DNA of 64,000 nt, from contig NC_079489.1 in the NCBI RefSeq assembly GCF_020520425.1, positions 86,255,810 through 86,319,809 of the forward strand, in the 5' to 3' direction. Below, one piece after another: positions 44,461 through 55,291 of this stretch. This stretch comes from Spinacia oleracea (taxonomy: Eukaryota; Streptophyta; Magnoliopsida; Caryophyllales; Amaranthaceae). The position numbers and the translations under genes were made by a program. The notes below the pieces were generated by a model. It made no database searches, was not told the DNA's origin, and worked only from the letters and a program-made list of their open reading frames with translations. How positions within the stretch are numbered: position 1 is the first letter of the stretch; each line of letters begins with the position of its first letter.

Positions 44461-45460
44461 TAGAAAAAATCATGCATCACATTTGATATGGTCGTATGAC
44501 ATTGCCAAAGATATGTGGAACATAATTGTCTAGACTCTTCTAACAATAGTCCATTCCGATGTCATGTTCAACAAGCAAGACCCACATGTCTTAATTAACC
44601 AACTTTCAGAAATTCATGCCATGGAATCTTAGAATGTTGTCTTGTTGATATGGTCGTATGACATTGCCAAAGATATGTGGAACATAAATCAAAATGTTTG
44701 ATTTGAACCTTCTGAAGTTTGAGTGTGAAGAGATTCGTTTGTTTATTAATCAATCATATGACTCAACCCTTAAATGACCATTTCATTCAAATAAACATTC
44801 AACGAATGTTTTTGTTTACTTTGAATGTGAGTCTTTCCGTTGTCCAAACAGAAATTGATTATGATGATTAATGGAACATAATACCATTAAGTTCCAGCCT
44901 TTAGAAGGACTTTAAAACAAACATGATGACCCTACAATTAATGTAGCACATCTTTGCTTCATTTCCCATTTGTAGGTCAATTACCAGACTTAGCTCCCGG
45001 AATTTGAGTTCTTAACAAGATTTAGAACCTCAAGCGGTAATCTAATACCATAGGAGTTTATTTGCTAAGTCGTTTCTCTTTAACACAGACTTTTAGGTAG
45101 AAATTGAATCTTGAATTCATTTCTTTTGTTCCCATTTCCTATCCTTTCCAGCACCTTTTCTTATAGTTCTAAAGATTTTACTCTTAGCTTGATCTTCTTA
45201 CTTTGTTATGCTTATAATGTCCCTTTCTTTTATCCACTTTGAATGACAACATACAATGAGTCTAGTTCATTTATTGAATCAAAAGAAAATTGGTTGTTAA
45301 CCATTGGTTATACATGAGTCTTTAACTCAATACTTCATTATTTCAAAACTACCCAGTATTCTGAATATATGAGGTCCAATTGGTCTACCATTCAAATTTT
45401 AGTTTGAAAACAACCATGAAGATCACTATAAGAAAATAGCATTCAAGATACGCTCTCATT
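44461..45460 (-). pseudogene. Second, heavily decayed Copia gag/protease fragment
   Basis: Short matches to the E3 gag-pol junction lie on the minus strand, such as CATTTCCCATTTGTAGGTC (about 44968; 58267 in E3). A zinc-knuckle-like region may lie near 45120-45180. A 43-bp direct repeat lies at 44483-44525 and 44645-44687. No frame is open for long. Confidence 0.4.
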
Positions 45461-46119
45461 TCCTTTTCTTTGAGAATCGCTCTCAAAATTAGTTACCAAT
45501 CGATCGAGAAAATATCGCAGTTCTATTTTTCGAACGCAATAAGGTTGAAGATTTACGATTCTACGGAATGAACTAGCAAAGAAAACATTTATCACACTTT
45601 AATAACTTGAAATAAAAGCATTCACACAATCATCAAACCTATTCAACATTTCATTCATGCAAAAGCAAAACATGGTCCAAAAATGAATGAAACGATTCCA
45701 AGACCCTAAAAGTCCTAAATCCTTAAGCAGCTTTGGCATGTCTCAAGTATTTTAAGATTCTAGGTAAGAAAAACCTATTGCTAGTAATCTCCAAATTACT
45801 CTTGGTTAATAAATTAATATCATAATTTATCCCATTGCCACAACATCATGCCATTGTTGTTTGAGTTGAAACCACAATCAACGTACTCCTTTGGGACGCG
45901 CGCCTTACCATCTAAGTCAACTAATATAGCACCTCGCTTTGGCGTAAACCTACTACATTAGATCCTTAGATTTTTGTAAGTGCTTGATTTGGAAGGCAAT
46001 TTTTGAACTCAATATTTCTTTGGACCTAGTTGTTTCTATGTTGGTTCGATTATTTAGTGAACTAAATCTAATCGAGTCATACAAACAACATATTCTTGCA
46101 TAATATACATTCATTCAAT

Positions 46120-46147
46120 CATAATATATATATATATATATATATAT
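46120..46147. repeat. (TA)n microsatellite
   Basis: An uninterrupted TA run in the leader of the decayed Copia. Confidence 0.9.
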
Positions 46148-46828
46148 TGCATAAATAAATTGGTGAACTAGTATGGCCCAAATCTCTTGTCTTGAAGCAT
46201 CCAATCTTCTTCACCATCTTGTTAGCTTGGCATCGTCTTGAATCTTCATTCAATGCTAACTTAAAGTTCTAAACTAGAAATACTTGAAATAATAAAATTA
46301 CATCAAAATTTCAATGGTACGCAGACCATATTTAAAACTTTACATTCAAAGGTAGAACGGTTCGCAAACCGTATTTAACTATCTAAAATGGCCATACTAG
46401 TCACTTGGAGTACCTGCATGACATAAAATATACATTCTATGCATTCACCCATTCGTATGCTAAAACGAATGGCCCAATTAATTTTGCAAGTATTTACGTG
46501 AATTAATTAAAATTCACGTTCACATAAACGCGTCCTAAAAGATTAATCAATTTTCAAATTAATAATCCTTAGACTTTATTCTAATTAAAATTGAATTTAA
46601 TTAAAATAATGCGACCTACGAAAATAATTAAAATAATTATTTCATTTTTAATTTCATTTAGCGGCTCCCACTCAAACCAATAATTATTCCCGAAAATTAA
46701 TTAATTAAATATTAAATTAAACTCACGGCCCGGCCCAAGTTAAATAAAATAATTATTAATTATCCTGTTAGCCAAATTTAATGCAAACATGAAAATCAAG
46801 CCCAACAAAACAAAAAAAAATTGTTTGA

Positions 46829-47190
46829 TTGCAATGCGGGCTAGGCTTGCGCCCAGCCCAGCAATGCACGCTGTGGCCTACGAGGCACACGAGCAATGCC
46901 CATGCCCCCGCAGCCCGCGCCCACGTACCCGCCAATGCTGCCCCTGTGTGCCTGCTGTGCTCGATGCTGCGCATGGCAAGGCTGCCTTGCTTGCAGCTCT
47001 CGCAAGCCAAGGCGCCTCCCTTGCTCGCCCCTTCCCTCGCCCAGCGCACACGCGGCACGCAGCACGCTTGCTGCTGCCCGCATCGCTGCGGCTCGGCAAA
47101 GGCGTGGCAGCCCGCATGGCTCGACGAGCCACACGTCCACCCCACCTTGAGTTCGTGCCTTTGGTTCGTGCCTACGGACCAACCTAATTA
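46829..47190 (-). other. GC-rich leader block of the decayed Copia
   Basis: Strongly GC-rich island in AT-rich surroundings, at the same place in the leader as 1-340 and 60700-61280. Several overlapping frames on both strands are open, which is a composition effect. Confidence 0.65.
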
Positions 47191-48032
47191 AAAAACAAAT
47201 TAATTTCACGAACGTTTGCATTAAGTTATTTTTCATAAAAATTTACGATTTTTATTTTCGAAAAATAACGTTTTTACGATTTAATTAATTTAACAACAAT
47301 TCCAATTTCGTTAAATTATTAAATCAAGGTTAACATTATTCAAATTTTAAGAACAAACGATTTCAACTGAAAATATGAACTTTTAAATAATCAAATCTAA
47401 AACTTTAATTCGTTCTAAACATTTAAATTTCAGATTTTTAATCAATTTGGTTTAAGTGTCGATTAAAATTAACGAAACTATTCAAAATTTTAATCCAATA
47501 ATTTTTAAAATTCTCCACTGACCATGAAATTATATTCCCTTTCTCAATTAACCAAATTACTAAATCCAAATCATTTAAAAAATCAATTAGCGATCTAAAA
47601 TTTACGAATTTGGGGAAAGCAGAATTAGGGTTTATACTTGTCAAAAACGGCTGAAATCTTTACCATAATTAAAGAATATACCCAACAACATTGTGTTAAA
47701 ATTTCAATCAATTCGGAGTAGATTAGGTCGACCAATTAATTGAAAAACATTCCGAATTTATTAATTTTAATTCGAAAATTAACAAAAACTCCCAAAAACA
47801 CATACTTTGAGGCCTGTTTTTGCAATTCCATTCTCATAAGTTGATCTTGGAAAATCGTTTTCAATCAGATTAGGGTCAGAAAAGTCAAAAATACGAATAT
47901 TTTTGAATTCAGAACCTATTACGCAATTAATCTAATAATTCATAATAATTCCGAAAAATCAACAAAAATTCCAAAATTTTCGACAACATCAAAAACAATT
48001 AAATCATGCTAAAAAATGCTTTGAATACATAA

Positions 48033-48046
48033 GGCTCGTGATACCA
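48033..48046 (-). other. Primer-binding site of the decayed Copia
   Basis: TGGTATCACGAGCC on the minus strand, directly next to the LTR end at 48048. Confidence 0.8.
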
Positions 48047-48047
48047 C

Positions 48048-48323
48048 TGTAGGGGAATACAGTTAAACATACATAACATGTGCGGAACATCCCCAAAGCC
48101 AGGAAACATGTATAAAGCATAGTTTAAGCAAACTTACATTCGAAGCGTGTTTTCCCGAGTATTGTATCAACGAACACGAACAAAGAACTCCACTTTTCGT
48201 TCCTCTACTTGGTTCACCGACACGTTCAGATCCGTCTTGATTATTGTAGCTTAGACAACGCACAAGATTTTTGCTTTTCGGGATTAACAGTTTTTCACAG
48301 AGAGAGAAAAACTGAAGAACGTA
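48048..48323 (-). mobile_element. LTR of the decayed Copia, 3' part
   Basis: From the LTR end CCCCTACA (48048) to the target site ACGTA. With 50802-51570 it forms an LTR of about 1045 bp. Confidence 0.8.
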
Positions 48324-50796
48324 TGATCGAGGGAAAACTAGGTCGTTACTAGTCTCTCCTAATCAAACAAATTACCTAAACTAATCACTAAACACAAGTA
48401 AATCGATAAGTAAGGGTCGAAATCCACAAGGACTAAGGTGCACTAGATTATGCTAATCGAACAACAAGCTAGGTCGAAACGAGTTGGAAAGTCAACTAAC
48501 CAACTAAAACTAAATCAACTAAACTAACTACCAAAGACAAACGAGGTTAGGGAATGGGGATCAAACGACAACCGATCATGATACAAGCATAAGAGGACCG
48601 AAACTAGGGACAATAATGCATAAACACTACATGAATGAAATGTTGGTTCAATTATGGACTCCAATCATCTCCCGAGGCGAATCCTTTCTTAAGATGACAA
48701 AATGCGGACTCCCATCCTACACTCTATCACTCTTAGGTAAATTAAACATCAACCAACAAATAGTCAACACAAAGTCACAATCCCTTGATTTTCCAAGGCC
48801 GACTACCCTAATTTCAATGCTACACACAAGCGATCAATTCATATGCAACAAAGGTTGAGTACATTCAAACATGGAATAATTTAATCATGCAAAATATCTA
48901 ATTTCGAACTCAAATCCCCAAATCAATCATGGTTGAGTTTTCACCCAAACCCTAACCAACAACACTACTCCATAAACATAAAAATAGGAAATTTAAAGAA
49001 ATTAACAACTAGAAACATGAAACCAAACATTAATCTAAAGAATAAAGTAACTAATTAAATCATGAACATGACATTAAGCAAAAAACAATTAAACTAATCA
49101 AAATAATAAATAAAAGCAATAAATAAGGAGAGAGAGTAAGAAATTGCTCATTGATTAATTAGTTGATCATCAAAAACAAGTTGTAATCCCTTGAAATTGA
49201 AAAGCCCCAATTTTGCATTGATTTTTCCTCACTTTTTCTCTCTTAGGAACTAGACTAATGAAAACCCTAAACCCTAAGTAAAGAGAGAACTAAACTAATT
49301 ATTTTCATTACAATGAGTTTTGACCCAAAATTTGATATTTATACTAAAGCCTAAAATGAAACTAAAAAAATAAAATAAAAAATAAAAACGAAAATCTGAA
49401 AACAATAAAAAAGAAATAAGGAAATGAAAAGAAGAAAAGAAAAAAAGGAAAAGGAAAAGAAAGAAGAAAAAGAATAAAAGGAGAAAAATGAAAAAGAGAA
49501 AAGAATAAAAAGGAGGAAACCCCCCACCAAAACAATCAGACTATCCAAAATCAAATCAAAACATCAGCCCCTTCCATTCCTTCGTCTTCCTTTTCCTGTG
49601 TTCTCCGCCCCTTCGAGCCTCCCAGCTTCACCATCATAAATCATCACCGTCAATTTTCCATCATCATCAGCCATCAACGCATCCTCATCATCATCAGCGT
49701 CGTCCATCATCCTCGTTCAATTCATCAACGGTCATCAATCATCACCCACAATCATCGCCGTACATCAATCATCCTCTACCACAACCGTTAATCGAGATTG
49801 TACGGCGGCAAATCGAGCGGCCAACAACCACGAGCCACGTGACTTCATTAATTCCGTACACCCAATTTGAGCGGTGAAATGTTCGGTCGAACGTTAATGG
49901 AGGTTCGGGCGAACCCGATTCTAGTTTGGGCGAACACACGGTGGGTTCGGCCGGACCCGGCCTTGTCAGGAACTTAAAAATTTGGGTTCGGTCGAACTTA
50001 ATACGGGTTCGACCGAACCCAGTTACTCTGCTTTTTTGCTATGTTTTCTATGTATTTTCGTGCTCGATTTTGAATGAGTTTTTGTTGCTGTTGTTGGTTG
50101 ATGCTAAGGAGTGATAGATAGTTTGATGTAGTAGCAGTGTTGGTTGTTGTGTGGAATGGTGTTGTGAGATGGAGTGCTGTGTTGGAAGGAGAGGGAGGAA
50201 GGAGAAATAAGATATGGGGTTGCTTGATGTTGTGGTGAAGGATAAGGTTCAGGGGTGGTGTAAGATAAGGTGTACACAAGGTTGGTTTTGCTGCCTTCTT
50301 GTTTTGTTTGTTCACAAGGCATGAGTTGACTTTTCTTGACTAAGTTAAGCGATTGACTCGACCTTAGAAACTCACGCCTCCAAACACGTACACCTACACA
50401 AATAAAATAAAATAAAATTAAATAAAATAAAATAAGAACACGAGGGGATAAAATAAAATAAAATTAAATAAAATAAAATAAGAACACGAGGGGAGAACGA
50501 GAAATATAAAACTAAAACGAAAAGAATAATGAAAATAAGAGTTACTAAAATGAAATAGAAATAAAAATTAATTACAAAAACTAAGTTAAATTAACTAGAA
50601 AATTATTAAAATAAGGAAAATAAAATACTAAATTGAGACCTAAAAACTAAGAAAACCCACTAATTACGCTATTTAAGGTACAAAATATAAAATAAAAGAA
50701 ATAAAGGATGAAATGATAAAATTAGATTAAAAATAGGAAACTAACCTAGAAAAATACGTAAAACTACTCTAGGAGTGACATAAATGTCACTCATCA
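48324..50796 (-). mobile_element. Gypsy-type solo LTR, 2473 bp
   Basis: Ends are TGATCGAGGG on the plus strand and TGATGAGTGACATTTATG on the minus strand, with perfect flanking ACGTA (48319-48323 and 50797-50801). No primer site or coding region lies between. A TATA motif (GTATAAATAT, 49335-49344, minus) fixes the orientation. It contains a polypurine tract (49360-49520), CAT-rich DNA (49620-49760), GGGTTCG palindromes (49905-50022) and a 46-bp tandem duplication (50402-50493). The short frames inside are compositional. The parent family is probably Athila/Tat-like. Confidence 0.85.
50402..50493 (+). repeat. 46-bp tandem duplication in the solo LTR
   Basis: An (ATAAA)n-rich unit ending AAGAACACGAGGGG occurs twice, exactly adjacent. 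Confidence 0.9.
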
Positions 50797-50801
50797 ACGT
50801 A

Positions 50802-51570
50802 ATTTAGGAAATTAGGTTCTGGTTAGATTGAAAACTGATTGTGTGCAGTATGTGGAAAAAATATAATTAACCTAATTATATTAATGATGTAACCGACCAA
50901 AGACCAAATGGCCTTGACCGGCCACATCACCACACGCAAGCCTCAACCCGCGCCCAGCCACACGCTGCAGGCCGAAGCCAACAGCGCGCGCAGTCGAGCA
51001 GCTGGGCCGTGGGCCTTGTGTGCTCGCTGTTGCGATGCTGTTGTTGTTGCGCGCTTGTGCCACGCCCAGGGCTGGCTTGCTTGCTTGCTTGCTCGCGAGC
51101 TCGCTGCCTCGTTGGGCCTTGCGCGCTTGGCTCGACGGGCCGGCAGCTCCGATGCGCCTCGTATTCGTGACTAACGCCTTACGGCTATTATTTATCGTAT
51201 CGTATACGACGGATCATCGTCGTACGATACCATTGTTCGTTTCGCCCAGCTTACGAATATTCGCGATACGATATACGATTCCGACGCAAGGTCGTATCGT
51301 ATAATACGTTTTCCAAACTAATTCCCGAAAAGCTATGAACTGAATTTCCGATTGATTTAATCCGGTGATCTGTTACATGCCATTGGTGTGAACTTGTAGG
51401 TTCAGTCAAGAGTAAGTTGTGAGCTTAATATCCATTAGAACTCACTGATCGGAAGCATTGCTCCAGCTAGCTGTTCCGATCACTTGATCTCACTGAATCA
51501 ATTGTTCGCAATTAATCTGAACCTTGGTATTAGACTTAATGCACCTTGGGTGAAGGACATATTTCCTTCA
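50802..51570 (-). mobile_element. LTR of the decayed Copia, 5' part
   Basis: Starts on the minus strand TGAAGGAAATATGTCCTTC. It contains a GC-rich block (50920-51160) and a run of GTATCGTATACGAC-type palindromic words (51190-51305), in the place where related LTRs carry the CCGGAAATATT array. Confidence 0.8.
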
Positions 51571-51886
51571 GTATGTGCCTCATTCCAACTAGGGACGGGC
51601 CCTTGTTGGGGTGGATGGTAGGAAAAATTGACATAAGGCTCGATATCCCCTTTTTCCACATGGAAGTCATACACTTGCCTACCATAATAGGACGAATCAA
51701 AAGAATCATAGGAAGCTATCTCACGACTCCCTTGAGATGCAAGAGAAGCTATTGCACTAGCTTGGTTGGCTAGAGCATTAGCTTGCTCGGTTTGCCCTTG
51801 CAAGATAGCCGCGAGAGTAGCTTGCGAACCATCAAAATCAAATAAAGGAGAGGAAGAGGACGTACCACCCTCTTGGAGGGGAGTGG
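51571..51886 (-). pseudogene. Gag-like fragment between two Copia LTRs
   Basis: About 105 codons are open on the minus strand: a Gln/Ala-rich helical part (ILQGQTEQANALANQAS) followed by YHPPQQGPVPSWNEAH. This looks like a linker region of a gypsy-type gag, but I cannot assign the family. Both ends are cut by Copia LTRs. Confidence 0.45.
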
Positions 51887-53042
51887 TGAAGGAAATAATG
51901 CCCTTGGTCCAAGTATGCATTCAATGCTAAGTCTAATAAATGCGTTTCAGTATTAATTAATTATGCAAGTTAATAATTCAGTGAGATCAAGTGAACTGTA
52001 TGCCTAGCTAGAGGCCGCTTCAGTTCAAGTTGAATTAATAATATTAATCCACAATTTACTCTTGACTGAACCCGTACGGTCACACAAATAGTACGTGAAC
52101 GGATTAAGTATTTAAGTAAATTAAATACTCCATTTATTGATATTCGGAATCGACAGATCTCGGTTCCAGTGAGAGCTGAAATCGTCAAAAGGCAAATTAT
52201 GAATACTCCGGAAACGATGATATTGCCGGAAACAGAAATATGGATCGAATCGGAAATATAAATATTATCCAAGTCGTAGATTTTGCCGGAAACGGAAACA
52301 TGGTACATATCGGAAAATATTATCGGAAATGGAAATATTGCCGGAATCGGAAATAAAATCTGAATCGGAAATAAATTCCGGAAACGGAAATATTAAATAT
52401 TTGTTCGAAACGGAAATTAATTCCGGAATCAGAAATATTAAATATTGTTCGAATCGGAAATGAATTCCGGAATCGGAAAACGAAACGGAAGCGCGACGTA
52501 CGAAATAAACAACGGACAAGCTTGCTAGACGCAAGGACCCAGCACGAAGCCAGGCCCACGCCTAACAGAGACCGCGCAAGGCGAGCAAACAATGCAGCAG
52601 CACGCCCCACCAAAGCAGGCCCAACCAAGGCAAGGCAGCAGGCTGGCGTGCCCAGCATGGGCCGCGTACCAGCGCTGCTGGGCCGAGCCAACGCGCGCGC
52701 GCACATCGCCCCTCGTAGGCTGCTTGTGCGTGTGTGTTGTTGTGTTCGTGCAAGCCTCGAATCCTTAGTCGCTTTGGATTTGTCCGGTTAGATTGTTTTC
52801 CTAAATTTACTAGGGTTAGTCGTTTAACTAAACACTAAAAACAAAGGTTTAATTTAAGTCTAATTCTAATTGAATTAGTAAATTGAATCCTAGTGGATTT
52901 CTAAGTCCGATAATTCCACCCTATAAATAGGTGATGAATAATCACAATTTATACATCATATTCTCAAGTATTCATATAGTTTTAAGATTAAACTAAGCTT
53001 AATAATTTGCCAAATAATTAAGTACGAATAACCTTAAAACCT

Positions 53043-53047
53043 TAGAC
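53043..53047. other. Target duplication of E3 (TAGAC), left copy
   Basis: TAGAC is repeated at 63460-63464 immediately after the other E3 end. Confidence 0.9.
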
Positions 53048-54426
53048 TGTTAGGTTATGATACATATGACAATTCATAAATCATGCGGAAAAACCATAAA
53101 GCCAGGAAAACATATTATTTACACATAATCATTTAGCATAGTTTAGATGCATACTCTTTCTTGCGTGCCTTTCCTAGCTGCGCCCGAACCGAACAAGAAC
53201 AAGTCTTTAGGACTCCAAGTGTCGTCCCTCCGTAGATAGTCCACAGCACGTCCGGATCCGCCTTAAGATTGACCAACTAGAATCGCCCTTAAGGTACTCT
53301 GAATTTTCGGCACTTTATAGGCAATTGTATGACTGAATTTTGCTCTCAAAAACTCACTTTGAATACTTGAATGCTCGATGTAAATATGTGACCCTAGGCA
53401 CCTATTTATAGAGTTATGGAAAAGGATTTGGAATCCTATTAGGATACTAATTTATTTAATTATAATCCTACTAGGACTCTAATTAAATAAACTAAATCTT
53501 TTAGGATTAGATTTAATCATATGACAAATCCCGGTAGCTTTAGGATTCGAGTAGCACACAAACACACACGCACGCACAGCAGCCCACGAGGGGCGCCATG
53601 CGCGCGCGCGCAGCCCGCGTGCTCGCAGCCCACTGCCGCAAGCCCACACGCTGCCGTAGCCTTGGCGCGCGCTGGGCCTGCGTTGCGGTGGGCCTGGCGC
53701 AGCCTTGGCTGGTGCGTTTGTGGCGCGCTGGCTTGCTGGGCGATGGCCCGGCTTCGTGCTGGGCCTTCGTCTGGCAGGCCTCGTCCGATGCTAATTCGTA
53801 CGATGCGCTTCCGATTAATTTCCTGATTCCGGAATTCATTTCCGATACGAACAATATTCAACATTTCCGATTCCGGAATCAATTTCCGCTTCGAACAAAT
53901 ATTTAATATTTCCGTTTCCGAAATTATTTTCCGATTCCGATAATATTTCCGATTCTGACAATATTTCCGTTTCCGGCAATATTTCCGATTCCGGCAATAT
54001 TTCCATTTCCGATAATATTTTCCGATACGTACCATGTTTCCGTTTCCGGCAACATCTACGACTTGGATAATATTTATATTTCCGATACGATCCATATTTC
54101 CGTTTCCGGCAATATCATCGTTTCCGGAGTATTCATTTCTTGCCTGTGACGATCTCAGCTGTGGATTAATATCATTAATATTAATGATATTAATATTATT
54201 AATATTAATGATATTAATATCATTAATTCCACTTGAACTGTGACGGGTTCAGTCAAGAGTAAGCTGTGGATTAATATCATTAATTCCACTTGAACTGAAG
54301 CGGCCTCTAGCTAGGCATTAAGCTCACTTGATCTCACTGAATTATTAACTTGTTAACTAATACTGAACCGCATTTATTAGACTTAACATAGAATGCATAC
54401 TTGGACCAAGGGCACTATTTCCTTCA
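53048..54426 (-). mobile_element. 3' LTR of E3
   Basis: 1379 bp. It matches the 5' LTR except for a replaced segment at 54161-54244, described separately. TATA box TATAAATAGG at 53401-53410 (minus). CCGGAAATATT array at 53830-54130. Confidence 0.92.
54161..54244. repeat. AT-only palindrome cluster replacing LTR sequence
   Basis: ATTAATATCATTAATATTAA and its continuation form a 30-bp perfect palindrome (54165-54194). A second palindrome of 24 bp follows, then a copied piece TTCCACTTGAACTGTGAC. The other LTR has about 105 bp of ordinary sequence here (63178-63282). Confidence 0.85.
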
Positions 54427-54437
54427 GTCTCCCACTT
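54427..54437 (-). other. Polypurine tract of E3
   Basis: AAGTGGGAGAC on the minus strand, immediately before the LTR start TGAAGG. Confidence 0.8.
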
Positions 54438-55291
54438 GTCCTTAGGGACAAGTGTGCATTTCCTAATTCCTTTGTCGCTCGATGCTTGCTCTTGAACATA
54501 AGGTAAGAGTTGTCATCCTTATTATGTCCAGAGGTGTTTCTCGGTTTCAGAGTTCAACTGATCAAATAAACAGATAATCATAGCCTATGATTCATCCGAG
54601 CACGGCCATGCATTTCACAGTTTCTAGCTCTCCGAGTGGCCTTGTACAACTTTTAAGCATCTCATCCCGATTTATGGAAGGACAATCCCAATCTTGCGAT
54701 CTTGAGATTAGACTTCGTTTGATAGGTGATTACCTGAGCGTTGCCTTTATAGCCTCCTTTTACGGTGCGACGGTTGGTCAACGTCAAAGCAACCAGTTCT
54801 CAAACAAGTAATCTCAAATAACTAAGGTATTGAGGATTTAGTGTCTAATAATTTTAATGAAATTTACTTATGACAGATTTTCATCTCTTACAGTAAAGTT
54901 TCATAGGTCTTGTCCGATACTAGTCTTCCCAAAGTAAGTATCTATGCAAATGATTATGACATTGCCATGTCCACATAGTTCAAGAAACAGAACTACTAGT
55001 CATCTTGCATTCTAGTCGTCTAACGTTTTCTATGCGTCCAATTTTATAGAAAACTCCGACTAGGGACCATTTTCAACCTTTGACATTCAAGTTCACTTGA
55101 TAGACATTTCTTAGTCACAGGACTGGTCCTGACAGTCTATCTTGAATATATTGTCAAATTGAAGGGACTCATCATTTAATAAACCACAAATTAAATGGAA
55201 AAATGAATTCTTTTCATTTATTGTGAATGATTAACCAATAATGTTTTACAAAGATTTAAACTCTAAAACTTTAAAACATTAAACAGGGATA
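54438..55291 (-). mobile_element. E3 3' untranslated region
   Basis: About 850 bp between the pol stop and the polypurine tract. No frame of note. Confidence 0.7.

Larger units (their letters stand above)
42764..51570 (-). mobile_element. Decayed Copia element (Angela-like), LTR split by a solo LTR
   Basis: In minus orientation: 5' LTR (51570-50802 plus 48323-48048), PBS 48033-48046, a long leader with a GC-rich block (46829-47190), then gag remnants. The 3' part of pol and the 3' LTR are missing; the left border near 42764 is where gag similarity ends. Leader segments at 43470-44480 and 45600-46480 both resemble the leader of E3 (59270-60230), so the element contains a duplication or two fused copies. 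Confidence 0.7.

Noticed and set aside
49351..49554. Phe/Ser-rich 67-codon frame
   Set aside because: Translation of a polypurine/polypyrimidine tract in the solo LTR.
53517..54095. Arg/Lys/Asn-rich frame (also 62555-63112 and the sense-strand versions)
   Set aside because: Translation of the CCGGAAATATT minisatellite in the LTR. No start context or domain.
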